From assembly GCA_016124945.1 (NCBI GenBank), contig WGMT01000106.1:1-38538 (forward strand): a stretch of DNA of 38,538 nucleotides, read 5' to 3'. Below the pieces are notes generated by a model. The model searched no databases and was not told where the DNA came from. It worked only from the letters and a program-made list of their open reading frames with translations. This stretch comes from a bacterium (GTDB lineage Bacteria; Chloroflexota; Anaerolineae; Caldilineales; Caldilineaceae). Positions 15,580 to 22,496 of the stretch are shown one piece after another (position 1 is the first letter of the stretch; each line of letters starts with the position of its first letter). Both the position numbers and the translations under genes were made by a program.

Positions 15580-16172
15580 CGGCGTTCTTCCAGCAGGTGG
15601 ACGAGGCGATCTTGCAGCGTTTGCAGGCCGCTGTCGGCCTCACGATACTCCAGCCCCAGGCGATCCGCAGCGGACCGGGCGCGCACCGATTCGTCGTGAT
15701 CGGGCGACTGGCGCAGGTAGAAGACTTCTTTGTAGTTGCCGAAGTAGAGGTCGCGCAGTTCGGGGAAGCGATCCAACCCCAATTCGGGGATGACCAGTCC
15801 TTCAAAGTGACGGGCCAGGAAGTCGGTGAGGTAAAAGGTGCCCAGTTCCCGTTCAGACTGTTCTAGAAAAATGTTGCCGCCATAGAATTCGTAGCAGTGC
15901 GGCCCTGGGATGCGCACCGCATGCGGATAGCGCGCCAGCAGCGCGTCCAATGCGCCGCCGGTGCCGCAGTCGGCGTAGCCCACCAGGATCAGGTCGAAGC
16001 GCCCGGCCCACTCGTCCAGGCGCTTTTCCACGGCGGGCGCGATGCGTTCGGGCCGGTTGTGCAACTGCGCCGGCACCGCCGTCAATTCGTAGTCCCAGCC
16101 CAGGTTGTCGGCGATGTGGGTCAATTCGCGCACGATAGCGCCGCAGGCAATGATGCCGATGTGCAAGATCAT
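15576..16172 (-). CDS. DUF1638 family protein
   Basis: A 198-residue protein of DUF1638, recognised by IGIIACGAIVREL at the start, LILVGYADCGTGGALD, and IPGPHCYEFYGG. Conserved Cys and His (C13-type, CGTGG, HCYEF) suggest metal or cofactor binding. The function is not established; relatives are found near corrinoid methyltransferase genes in other organisms. I chose the ATG at 16172; a TTG at 16184 in the same frame is possible, and AAAGGA sits almost adjacent to the ATG. It ends with a 4-base overlap with the metalloenzyme gene. A VapC toxin gene ends 18 bases upstream, so it may read through from that promoter. Confidence 0.8.
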   Translation of the reverse strand: MILHIGIIACGAIVRELTHIADNLGWDYELTAVPAQLHNRPERIAPAVEKRLDEWAGRFDLILVGYADCGTGGALDALLARYPHAVRIPGPHCYEFYGGNIFLEQSERELGTFYLTDFLARHFEGLVIPELGLDRFPELRDLYFGNYKEVFYLRQSPDHDESVRARSAADRLGLEYREADSGLQTLQDRLVHLLEERR

Positions 16173-16190
16173 GTCCTTTGGCAACTTCGG

Positions 16191-16574
16191 CTACCAGATG
16201 CGCTCGATCGCATAAAGATCAAACTGTAGATCGCTACTGACAACTGGAATCTCTTCTACCTGCGCTTGGGCAATGATCAAACGATCGAATGGATCACGGT
16301 GATGAAATGGAAGATGGACAAGCTTGGCAGCGTGGGAAACGGCGATTGGAAGGATGGTGAAGCCATTGATGTTCATCTGCTCTTCCCAGTACTCCTCAAA
16401 AGGCTTGGGAAGTTCATACTTCCCCAAACTGATCTTGATCGCAATCTCCCAATAACTTGCCGGACTAACGAAGACCATTGAAGCTGCAACAATACTTTCT
16501 CGCGCCATTTTACTGAGTCTAGTATCTTCCAACACAAACCATAGCAGCGATTGTGTATCAAGCAACAAGTTCAT
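16191..16574 (-). CDS. vapC: VapC-type PIN-domain toxin
   Basis: A 127-residue PIN-domain protein. MNLLLDTQSLLWFVLED supplies the first Asp (D6), SPASYWEIAIKISLGK the middle Glu, and HHRDPFDRLIIAQA the third acidic cluster, followed by VVSSDLQFDLY. These match type II toxins that cleave RNA with Mg2+. Its ATG overlaps the stop of the upstream antitoxin by 4 bases (16571-16574), the usual order of antitoxin first. The final residues sit next to the DUF1638 gene. Confidence 0.9.
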   Translation of the reverse strand: MNLLLDTQSLLWFVLEDTRLSKMARESIVAASMVFVSPASYWEIAIKISLGKYELPKPFEEYWEEQMNINGFTILPIAVSHAAKLVHLPFHHRDPFDRLIIAQAQVEEIPVVSSDLQFDLYAIERIW

Positions 16575-16795
16575 GGCATGTACTCTTCAAAATCCTTCAA
16601 GTGTTCGTCATCCTCAACCAAGATTTTGAGGACACCTTTTGCGCTGCCTGGCCGACGTCGAGGCTTCTGCGTTTCTTTTTCTTCCGTTAGGAGCACAAGC
16701 AATCGGACAGATTTACCGTAGGCATATTGATACTCGGCCGGCAAGCGGATATGTCCATTCTTGTCGATTTGAGTTTCAATTTCTATCGCTTGCAT
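16571..16795 (-). CDS. AbrB/DUF2281-like antitoxin
   Basis: A 74-residue protein starting MQAIEIETQIDKNGHIRLPAEYQYAYG, a swapped-hairpin AbrB-like N-terminus as seen in VapC partners of the DUF2281 type. The acidic C-terminus (VEDDEHLKDFEEYMP) probably wraps the toxin. The ATG at 16795 is preferred, with an AGGGAAAG site upstream; a start at 16846 would add 17 unrelated residues. It is 4-base overlapped with vapC. It likely represses its own promoter with the toxin. Confidence 0.8.
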   Translation of the reverse strand: MQAIEIETQIDKNGHIRLPAEYQYAYGKSVRLLVLLTEEKETQKPRRRPGSAKGVLKILVEDDEHLKDFEEYMP

Positions 16796-16922
16796 GGTTC
16801 TTTCCCTCTTCGCTTCGATTGTCGCTTCTGCTGCTAGAGGCGGCATATAGGCGGCTCATAAAACCATTATAACAGAAAACACGGATTGAGAATCTGTTGG
16901 CCTTTTCCCTCGAACGTGTCCG

Positions 16923-18167
16923 CTATTGAAAGAACTCCCGAATTGCCTCTCTCCACATCCCCGGAATCTCTTCGCCCAACGCCAACGTCTGCGCGCCGAT
17001 GAACTCTGACAATTCTTTCAGCGATTGGGCGATGCCGGCGGCGGTGTCGGCGTTGACGTCATCTTCGTGTTCTGGGTAGATCATGCGCACGTGGTAGACG
17101 CCGGTTTTGCGATCCAGTTGCGAATCCATGCGCCCGATGAAGCGCTCCCCGTGTAGGATGGGTAGCACGTAGTAGCCGTACTGCCGCTTGGCTTTGGGGA
17201 CGTAGATTTCGATGCGGTAGTAGAAGTCGAAAAGCTGTTCGGTGCGCGGCCGGTGACAGATCAGATTGTCGAACGGTGACAGGAAAACCGTGCGCGGTGA
17301 CCAGCCGCCGCTGCGCATGGCGTCGAGCGTTGACAGGTAATCGCGGTGGATGTACCAGAGACCGGGCCAGGGTGTGTCGCCGTCTAAAATCTGCGCAGGG
17401 ACGATCACGCCCTGCTTCTCTAATTCTTTCAGCCGCGCCGGTAGTTCCGGGTATTGGCCGCGGATGAAGTGGTTCTTGATCTGCATCGGCGTGCCAATGC
17501 CCAGCGCCCGCAGCGACTTGCCGACGCTGTCGCGCACCACGTCTTTTTCTTTCCACGGCTTGTGATCCACCCACTCGGGCAGCCAGGCGTCGACGAGATG
17601 CCAATATTTGTTGTTGCCGTTGCGAGCAACGGGCATCACCTCGCCACGACCGTTGAGAAAATCGAGCATGCGTGTCACATTGCGCCCCGAACTCCACCCC
17701 GTCGATTCCCAGGGGACGGCGGCGATGTCCTCAAAGTCGGCGGTGGTGAGGGGGCCATGGTCGCGCAGCCGCGCCAAAATGTGACGGCGTAGAGCGTCGT
17801 TGGCCTGCATCCACGCCCGCACCCGTTCGCCCCACTCGCCGCCGCCATTGGACGGTTTACGCATCCAGTGTGAAAAAAGCGGGTAGTCTTCGGTGAGCAC
17901 CAGTGATGCGCAATGTGCCCAAGCCTCGAAGATCAGTCGATCCGTCTGGAGTTCGTCGAGCAGCGTGGGATCGAACACGCCCACCCGGCTCCAAAGGACG
18001 AGCAACTGTGTGCGTTCCACGGCGCGGATGGGATCGATCTGGAGCACGTTGATCCGACGCAGCAGTTTGAGCACGTCCTCGCGGGTGGGGGCTGGGCGCG
18101 GGCCGGCCAGTCCTTGCGCGGAGACGGCCAGCCGCCGCGCCTCGGTGGGGGTTAGGGTGAGTGTCAT
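16923..18167 (-). CDS. YcaQ-family winged-helix DNA glycosylase (HTH_42)
   Basis: A 414-residue protein of the YcaQ/AlkX family (HTH_42, formerly DUF1006), which unhooks interstrand crosslinks and removes bulky alkylated bases. RINVLQIDPIRAVERTQLLVLW near residues 38-59 contains Q43-I-D45, the QxD catalytic motif of the YcaQ branch. HCASLV, AWMQ and tandem winged-helix segments follow, as does YVLPILHGERFIGRMD. The ATG at 18167 follows GAGGAC. Length matches E. coli YcaQ. Upstream lie two LexA-box-like sequences flanking a -10-like CATAAT, which suggests SOS control of this repair enzyme. No partner gene is adjacent. Confidence 0.87.
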   Translation of the reverse strand: MTLTLTPTEARRLAVSAQGLAGPRPAPTREDVLKLLRRINVLQIDPIRAVERTQLLVLWSRVGVFDPTLLDELQTDRLIFEAWAHCASLVLTEDYPLFSHWMRKPSNGGGEWGERVRAWMQANDALRRHILARLRDHGPLTTADFEDIAAVPWESTGWSSGRNVTRMLDFLNGRGEVMPVARNGNNKYWHLVDAWLPEWVDHKPWKEKDVVRDSVGKSLRALGIGTPMQIKNHFIRGQYPELPARLKELEKQGVIVPAQILDGDTPWPGLWYIHRDYLSTLDAMRSGGWSPRTVFLSPFDNLICHRPRTEQLFDFYYRIEIYVPKAKRQYGYYVLPILHGERFIGRMDSQLDRKTGVYHVRMIYPEHEDDVNADTAAGIAQSLKELSEFIGAQTLALGEEIPGMWREAIREFFQ

Positions 18168-18190
18168 GTGGGCAGTCCTCGATTTTGATG

Positions 18191-18232
18191 CGAACAGATG
18201 TGCATAAGATTATGCCATAAAACGTCTGTTCG
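18191..18232 (-). promoter_or_regulatory. paired LexA-box-like sites upstream of the ycaQ-like gene
   Basis: On the minus strand 18232-18219 reads CGAACAGACGTTTT, close to the Gram-positive type LexA consensus CGAACRNRYGTTYC. On the plus strand 18191-18204 reads CGAACAGATGTGCA, a poorer second copy. A -10-like CATAAT (18214-18209 on the minus strand) lies between them. The sites also form an inverted repeat (tgcgaacaga at 18189-18198 with its complement near 18226-18235), so a hairpin is an alternative reading. Confidence 0.5.
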
Positions 18233-18487
18233 CACGAATCGCCATCCGTGTTGGGTATGAGGCGTAAATTAGCGGGATGGCTTTGCTTGTGTTTCGGCAC
18301 CATGATGCAATTGCTTACGTCTGTTGTGGGTGTCCTGAGTGGTACAAATCGATAGGTCCTAAGGGTGCAGGCTAATTCGAATTGCCAATTGACGCTTAAT
18401 CTTTTCTCCCTAGAATACAAAAGATAGCGAAACTGAGAATTGACAGCCCAAGCGCATCGCCCACAATGGAGATACCTCCTCAACGGA

Positions 18488-18795
18488 CGACCCCGAGCGA
18501 GGACAATTCCTCTCGCCCGACACGCTGGTGCCGGACGCGGGGCTGGTACTGGCAGTGGCACCCTCCGCGCGGGGACCACCCCTTCCTTGCACGGAGACCG
18601 CGTATTCACCGGCCGCAAAGTGGACAGCACCGGCTATGACAACGAATAGAAGGATGAGACAAATAGCTACTTCGTCGGCGGGATTGATTCGTGTTATCCC
18701 TCTATTCGTTGTCAACGGACAGATCATCGCCACCGCGACCCCGAGCGAGGACAATTCCTCTCGCCGGACACACTGGTTCCGGACGCGGGGCTGGT
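18488..18795. repeat. 60-bp direct repeat pair
   Basis: Bases 18488-18547 and 18736-18795 match in 57 of 60 positions. Each contains ccgagcgaggacaattcctc followed by ccggacgcggggctggt. The repeat core gaggacaattcctc is itself palindromic. The copies flank a separate imperfect palindrome (18638-18713). The 700-base stretch 18168-18873 holds these repeats and no convincing gene; 18240-18487 shows nothing beyond a short gccatcc/ggatggc pair (18241-18247 and 18275-18281). Confidence 0.8.
18638..18713. repeat. 18-bp imperfect palindrome between the 60-bp repeats
   Basis: Bases 18638-18655 (gacaacgaatagaaggat) pair with 18696-18713 with one mismatch in 18. The 40-base loop has no recognisable content. 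Confidence 0.75.
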
Positions 18796-18824
18796 CCTCG
18801 ATTACAATCGGTGTCGCAACTCAA

Positions 18825-18863
18825 AACCACCCCGCCGAGGACCATGTCCTCGGCGGGGTGGTT
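18825..18863. terminator. 18-bp perfect hairpin (aaccaccccgccgaggac)
   Basis: Bases 18825-18842 and 18846-18863 are perfect complements with a 3-base loop. On the minus strand it follows the stop of the Rpn fragment by about 10 bases, followed by a T-containing stretch. It resembles the hairpin at 20021-20072 (shared ccgccgag(g/a)ac core), so both may be copies of one terminator-like repeat family. Confidence 0.8.
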
Positions 18864-18873
18864 GTATTGTGGG

Positions 18874-19008
18874 TTAGGGTGTCTCGTCCTCGGGCGGTGA
18901 CGTGAGGAGGGCGGTGAGTTCCTCCTCGGTAAGGCCGGTCACCTCGGCGATGAAACTGATGGGACGACCAGAGTGAATGAGAGCGGTCGGCACCCATGCT
19001 ACAGCGTT
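18874..19008 (-). pseudogene. C-terminal remnant of an Rpn/YhgA-type nuclease
   Basis: On the minus strand an open stretch of 44 codons ends at 18874. It contains SGRPISFIAEVTGLTEEELT, the recurrent C-terminal segment of the Rpn/YhgA-like recombination-promoting nuclease (PD-(D/E)XK transposase-like) family. A stop codon (19009-19011) and no start lie immediately upstream in this frame. The N-terminal part of such a protein is found on the same strand at 19884-20024, with a toxin-antitoxin module between them. Family assignment rests on short motif recognition. Confidence 0.55.
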
Positions 19009-19043
19009 TCAACGCATCGGTAGTTAGCGAGAAAACCACTAAA

Positions 19044-19090
19044 TTGACCGACTAAATATGTAGGCAATATAATTGACCATGTATATGGTC
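19044..19090 (+). promoter_or_regulatory. promoter and palindromic operator of the Phd/PIN module
   Basis: TTGACC (19044-19049) and TATAAT (19068-19073) are separated by 18 bases, a near-consensus sigma-70 promoter. Directly downstream, gaccat-gtat-atggtc (19075-19090) is a perfect 6-bp inverted repeat that would cover the transcription start. Placement suits autorepression by the antitoxin, the usual control for this kind of module. Confidence 0.7.
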
Positions 19091-19135
19091 GGTTTTTTAG
19101 TGCAAACCGATGAAGCGAAAGGAAGCGAACACACC

Positions 19136-19474
19136 ATGACCATTCATGTTTCGATCAGTGAAGCCAAGGCTAGACTCAGCCGGTTTGTTGAGCAGACCGC
19201 GGAAGAAGATGAGCAGATCGTGATTGAAAGCTACGGCAATCCGAAAGCTGTGTTAATTCCCTACCGTGATTATGAGCAATTCATTGTGTGGCAAGAGACA
19301 CGACGCCGGCAGCAGGCGCTGGACGAACTGCAAGCACTCAAGCGACAGATACAGGCACGCAATGTAGCTCTCTCTGCTCAGGAGGGAGAGGATTTGGCGG
19401 ATCTATATGCGCGGGAAGTCATTGAAGGGATGATCGCCGAAGGCAAAGTCAAATATGAGATCGAGGAAGAGTAA
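19136..19474 (+). CDS. Phd/YefM-like antitoxin
   Basis: A 112-residue protein with the Phd/YefM fold at its N-terminus: VSISEAKARLSRFVEQTA, then VIESYGNPKAVLIPYRDYEQF. The second half is charged and helical, as in toxin-neutralising tails. The ATG at 19136 has AAAGGA 12 bases upstream. Its TAA stop overlaps the ATG of the PIN toxin by one base (TAATG). A near-consensus promoter and a palindromic operator lie just upstream. Confidence 0.85.
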   Translation: MTIHVSISEAKARLSRFVEQTAEEDEQIVIESYGNPKAVLIPYRDYEQFIVWQETRRRQQALDELQALKRQIQARNVALSAQEGEDLADLYAREVIEGMIAEGKVKYEIEEE

Positions 19475-19911
19475 TGCGTCTCTTGTTCGATGCCAATATC
19501 TTGATTAGCTATCTTCTGCATTCCGGTGCCGACAGTCCTGTTACCCACATCGTCGAATCTTGTGTGTTGGGAAAGGCAACGCTTCTACTGCCCGAAGTGT
19601 TGTTGGAAGAATTGACAGCCAGCGTTGCCAACAAGCCCTACCTGAATGCACGCATCCAGCCAGAGGAATTTGCCCGCCTGGCAACAATCCTTCATCGTAG
19701 TGGGGAGACCGTCCCGCGCATCGAAAGCCCTATCCCCGCGGTGACACGCGACCCTAAAGACGATTATCTGTTGGCCTATGCCGTAGTCGGCGAGGCTGAT
19801 TATCTAATCACCGGCGACAATGATCTGCTTGTGTTGCAGCAGGTAGTTGGCGTAACCATTTGCACTCCCCGTGATTTTGTTGATCAGTGGCTGAGGGACG
19901 AGGAGCACTGA
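19474..19911 (+). CDS. PIN-family toxin (COG1569 type)
   Basis: A 145-residue PIN-domain protein. MRLLFDANILISYLL gives the first Asp (D6), LLEELTASV the Glu, and RDPKDDYLLAYAVVGEADYL plus TGDNDLLVL the remaining acidic residues. It belongs to the putative PIN-family toxins paired with Phd-type antitoxins rather than classic VapC. It is probably an Mg2+-dependent ribonuclease. Its 3' end overlaps, on the other strand, the N-terminal fragment of an Rpn-type nuclease, which suggests the module landed in that gene. Confidence 0.87.
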   Translation: MRLLFDANILISYLLHSGADSPVTHIVESCVLGKATLLLPEVLLEELTASVANKPYLNARIQPEEFARLATILHRSGETVPRIESPIPAVTRDPKDDYLLAYAVVGEADYLITGDNDLLVLQQVVGVTICTPRDFVDQWLRDEEH

Positions 19912-20024
19912 TCAACCTGCAGCCGATAGATGAGATCGCTCTCGGTCTGCTGCTTCTCTTCGCTGACAAAGGACTTGTCCACGCGTTCGGCGCGGTCGAA
20001 GTCGAGCTGGGCCACCCACCAAAA
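19884..20024 (-). pseudogene. N-terminal remnant of an Rpn/YhgA-type nuclease
   Basis: Minus-strand translation from about 20024 gives WWVAQLDFDRAERVDKSFVS then EEKQQTESDLIYRLQVDQ before a stop at 19884. The LDF..AE.VDKSFV...ESDLIYR pattern is the nuclease core start of Rpn/YhgA-like and DUF4351-type proteins, with the ESDL acidic residue. There is no start codon; a terminator hairpin (20021-20072) abuts its 5' end. With the fragment at 18874-19008 it looks like one gene disrupted by the toxin module and truncated at both junctions. Confidence 0.55.
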
Positions 20025-20072
20025 ACAAACCCTCCCGCCGAGAACGTGTTCTCAGCGGGAGGGTTTGTTTTT
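20021..20072 (-). terminator. 25-bp hairpin terminator of the MBL gene
   Basis: Bases 20021-20045 and 20048-20072 pair with one mismatch in 25 and a 2-base loop; the core is cctcccgccgagaac. On the minus strand it starts 4 bases after the MBL stop (20077) and ends in a T-rich run, an intrinsic terminator shape. Confidence 0.85.
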
Positions 20073-20076
20073 TCAT

Positions 20077-20817
20077 CTACGCCAACATCGGTGGACAGCC
20101 CAGTTTGGCGATCACGCTCATCGCCGTCTCGATATGACGTTTGCCGTTGTGCATGCTGAAGCTGAGGTGACCGGGCAACAGTGCGTCGAAATCGAGGCCG
20201 GCCAGATGCTGGATCGTGGTGATCGATTGGGGGACACTGCAATCCCACGTGTGCTGCAACACGATACGCCCACCATGGAAGATGGCGTCGCCGGCCACCA
20301 GGTAGCGCCGATCCCCGCGGGTGACGAGGTACGAGCCATGATCGTGGCTATGCCCCGGCGTGGGGACATATTCGACGGTCAACGCGCCGATCTCCACCCG
20401 ATCCCCCGTCGCCAGGACGTTGTCCACAGTGCAGGCGCGGTAGACGTAGTCGGCAGGGTAGACGCCCGCCGCCCGCGCCGCAGGGAGTGAAACGGCGTCA
20501 TCATCCCCCGCGGTGACGATGCGCGCTGTGTCCGCCCCGGCGTAGACCGTCACCGCGGTGCGGTCGCGCACGTGGGCCGCGCCGCCGCCATGATCGCCGT
20601 GGGCGTGGGTGAGGAAGAGGTGATCGATGCGATTCGGGTCGATGCCTTCCTGGCGGCAAACGGCCCAGATGGCGTCCATGCCCATGCCCGTCCCCGCGTC
20701 AAACATCACATAGCCGTCGCCGCTGTCGAAGAGAAAAATGTTACAGTCGAAACCGTCGGTCAGGCTGAAGCCCATGTTGCCGCTGCCCACAAGATAGAGA
20801 TCTGATTCAATGCGCAT
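20077..20817 (-). CDS. MBL-fold metallo-hydrolase
   Basis: A 246-residue metallo-beta-lactamase-fold protein. LTHAHGDHGGGAAHV supplies the HxHxDH zinc motif, TPGHSHDHGSYLV the third metal His, and AGDAIFHGG the bridging Asp. The final His of the set lies in LLPGHLSFSMHNG. Such enzymes hydrolyse thioesters, lactones or phosphodiesters. The ATG at 20817 follows the stop of the PNPOx gene by 6 bases. It ends the ADH-PNPOx-MBL operon. Substrate cannot be read. Confidence 0.88.
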   Translation of the reverse strand: MRIESDLYLVGSGNMGFSLTDGFDCNIFLFDSGDGYVMFDAGTGMGMDAIWAVCRQEGIDPNRIDHLFLTHAHGDHGGGAAHVRDRTAVTVYAGADTARIVTAGDDDAVSLPAARAAGVYPADYVYRACTVDNVLATGDRVEIGALTVEYVPTPGHSHDHGSYLVTRGDRRYLVAGDAIFHGGRIVLQHTWDCSVPQSITTIQHLAGLDFDALLPGHLSFSMHNGKRHIETAMSVIAKLGCPPMLA

Positions 20818-20823
20818 CTTCGG

Positions 20824-21270
20824 TTACCATTCGGTGTGTTTGTAGCGTTTGGCCCAGCCGCCCATTGACGATATCATGTCCAACGGGCGGATGAAAAAGA
20901 GCCAGCGCGGTTCGTCTATCGTTTTATCCAGATAAGCCATCCCTTCGTCGCCGCGGTAGCGCTGCGCCATCTCACTGGCAATCTTCACCCAGCGTCCGCC
21001 CACGTTCGGCTCCTCGATCAACTGTGCCTCGCCCTTCACCAGCACCCGTTCCCCACTTTCGGCGTCGATGCAAAGCGAGACCCGAGCATCATGCTGAAGG
21101 TAGCCGGCCCAGGCTGACCGCGCCCGCGGCACCACATAGAATCCACCATCGGCATAGGTGAACCAACACGGCACGACATAGGGATGCCCCTCGTCATCCA
21201 GGCAACCCAACCGGCACAGCACATCGGTGTGGAGGAAGGCGTCGATCTGCTCTTGTGTCATCGCGGGCAT
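20824..21270 (-). CDS. pyridoxamine 5'-phosphate oxidase family protein
   Basis: A 148-residue split-barrel flavin-binding protein. MTQEQIDAFLHTDVLCRLGC then GHPYVVPCWFTYADGGFYVV is the characteristic FMN-binding start, and RSAWAGYLQHDARVSLCIDA follows. These small proteins bind FMN or F420; many are not PNP oxidases. The ATG at 21270 has AAAGGA 7 bases upstream. It sits 17 bases after the ADH gene and 6 bases before the MBL gene in one likely operon. Confidence 0.85.
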   Translation of the reverse strand: MPAMTQEQIDAFLHTDVLCRLGCLDDEGHPYVVPCWFTYADGGFYVVPRARSAWAGYLQHDARVSLCIDAESGERVLVKGEAQLIEEPNVGGRWVKIASEMAQRYRGDEGMAYLDKTIDEPRWLFFIRPLDMISSMGGWAKRYKHTEW

Positions 21271-21287
21271 GGAGAGATCCTTTCTCT

Positions 21288-22352
21288 CTACGGAACAATG
21301 ATCGTCTTCAACGACGCCTGCTCCTCCACCGTCGCGTTCTCTTTCGCGAAGACGTCGGGCAGTTGGCCCAGCCGGTGGGTGACGGAGTTTTGGAAGATGA
21401 TGTCGATGTCGAAGACACCACGCTCGACGGCGCGGTAGGCTTCTCGCATGTTTTCCACCGAACGCAGCTTGGTGTAGTGGACGGCGTTGAGGTTGCGGAT
21501 CTCAAGGCCGTCCTCGTGGAAGCGGTGGAAGCAGAACGAATCGACCGGCGCGTAGTTGTCGCCGTAGAGCGAGATGATGCCGTTGTGACGCACCATGCCC
21601 AACGCCTGCTTGATGCCGATCCCCGTGCCGCCGATGGCTTCGATGGCTACGTCCACCCCTTCGCCCCGAGTGATCTCGTTCACCGCTTCCACCGGATCCA
21701 CCTTGCGGGCGTCGATAATGTGTTCCGCACCCAGGCGGCGGGCAAGCTCCAACTTGGCGGGCACTACGTCGATGGCAATCACCTTTGACGCGCCTGATTT
21801 CACCGCACCCTGCAACAGGATATTCCCCGCGAAGCCCACACCGTTGACGGCCACAATGTCGCCCAACTTCACACCGGCATGGATCGCAGCCCATGCCGCG
21901 CAGCCCAGCGGCTCGTACAGACAGCCCACCTCGAACGAAACCCCGTCGGGGATGCGCTGTAGGTGGTTGATGTGACAGACCCAGTAATCCGAATAGGTAG
22001 GGTAGATGAGGCTGCCCACGCGATCACCCACAGTCACCTTACCGCCGCCCAGGTATTCTTCTACACCGGGACCCATCGCTTCAATGGTGCCGCCGCCTTC
22101 GTGTCCTAGCGGGCCCATCGGGTAGGCGTGGGCGCGGTCGCTCTTGCTGTGCTCGCCCAGCTCAAACTCTGGTCCGCCCTTTGCTTCATCTTCCGGGCGG
22201 ACGTTGATGCCCTGATAAAAATAGCGTTCCGAGCCACAGACCGACGCCTGGTGCGTCTTGATCAGTACCTCGTTCGGCTTCAAGTCGGGCAGTGTGATCG
22301 TTTCCACGGTCAACTTGCCCGGTTCCAGATAAACAACGCGTGTGTCGAGCAT
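21288..22352 (-). CDS. zinc-dependent alcohol dehydrogenase family protein
   Basis: A 354-residue MDR-superfamily dehydrogenase. VCGSERYFYQG has the catalytic-zinc Cys, GPLGHEGGGTI the GHE motif, and VNGVGFAGNILLQ the GxGxxG NAD(P) loop. The structural-zinc four-cysteine loop is not visible. Closest relatives are threonine/sorbitol/cyclitol-like dehydrogenases; the substrate is not determined. The ATG at 22352 has GGAGA 6-7 bases upstream. It leads the ADH-PNPOx-MBL operon. An iterated taatgcg palindrome lies between it and the lipoprotein gene. Confidence 0.87.
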   Translation of the reverse strand: MLDTRVVYLEPGKLTVETITLPDLKPNEVLIKTHQASVCGSERYFYQGINVRPEDEAKGGPEFELGEHSKSDRAHAYPMGPLGHEGGGTIEAMGPGVEEYLGGGKVTVGDRVGSLIYPTYSDYWVCHINHLQRIPDGVSFEVGCLYEPLGCAAWAAIHAGVKLGDIVAVNGVGFAGNILLQGAVKSGASKVIAIDVVPAKLELARRLGAEHIIDARKVDPVEAVNEITRGEGVDVAIEAIGGTGIGIKQALGMVRHNGIISLYGDNYAPVDSFCFHRFHEDGLEIRNLNAVHYTKLRSVENMREAYRAVERGVFDIDIIFQNSVTHRLGQLPDVFAKENATVEEQASLKTIIVP

Positions 22353-22383
22353 TGGGATCTCCGAAAAGAATGTGTGTGGGGAG

Positions 22384-22496
22384 GCGTAATGCGTGATGCG
22401 TAATGCGTAATCCAGATAACGTTGACGAAGTTTTCTCCCAATTGGAAATTCACGTGCTCAACCCGATCTGAGTTACGGATTACGCATTACGCATTA
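22384..22496. repeat. taatgcg iterated palindrome
   Basis: Bases 22384-22413 iterate gcgtaat/gcgtgat four times. Bases 22394-22413 pair with 22477-22496 with one mismatch in 20. The 63-base loop contains gttgacgaagtt and ccaattgg, both resembling the loop of the 10774-10858 element. The right arm contains the TAA stop of the lipoprotein gene (22494-22496). Confidence 0.85.

Noticed and set aside
14566..15699. 377-codon plus-strand open frame opposite the metalloenzyme and DUF1638 genes
   Set aside because: It spans two real minus-strand genes, with composition typical of antisense translation.
18410..18754. Minus-strand 114-codon frame with a hydrophobic stretch (VAICLILLFVVIAGAVHFAA)
   Set aside because: The membrane-like stretch is suggestive, but the rest is encoded by the 60-bp repeats and palindromes, there is no clear ribosome site and no family resemblance. 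Kept as not supported.
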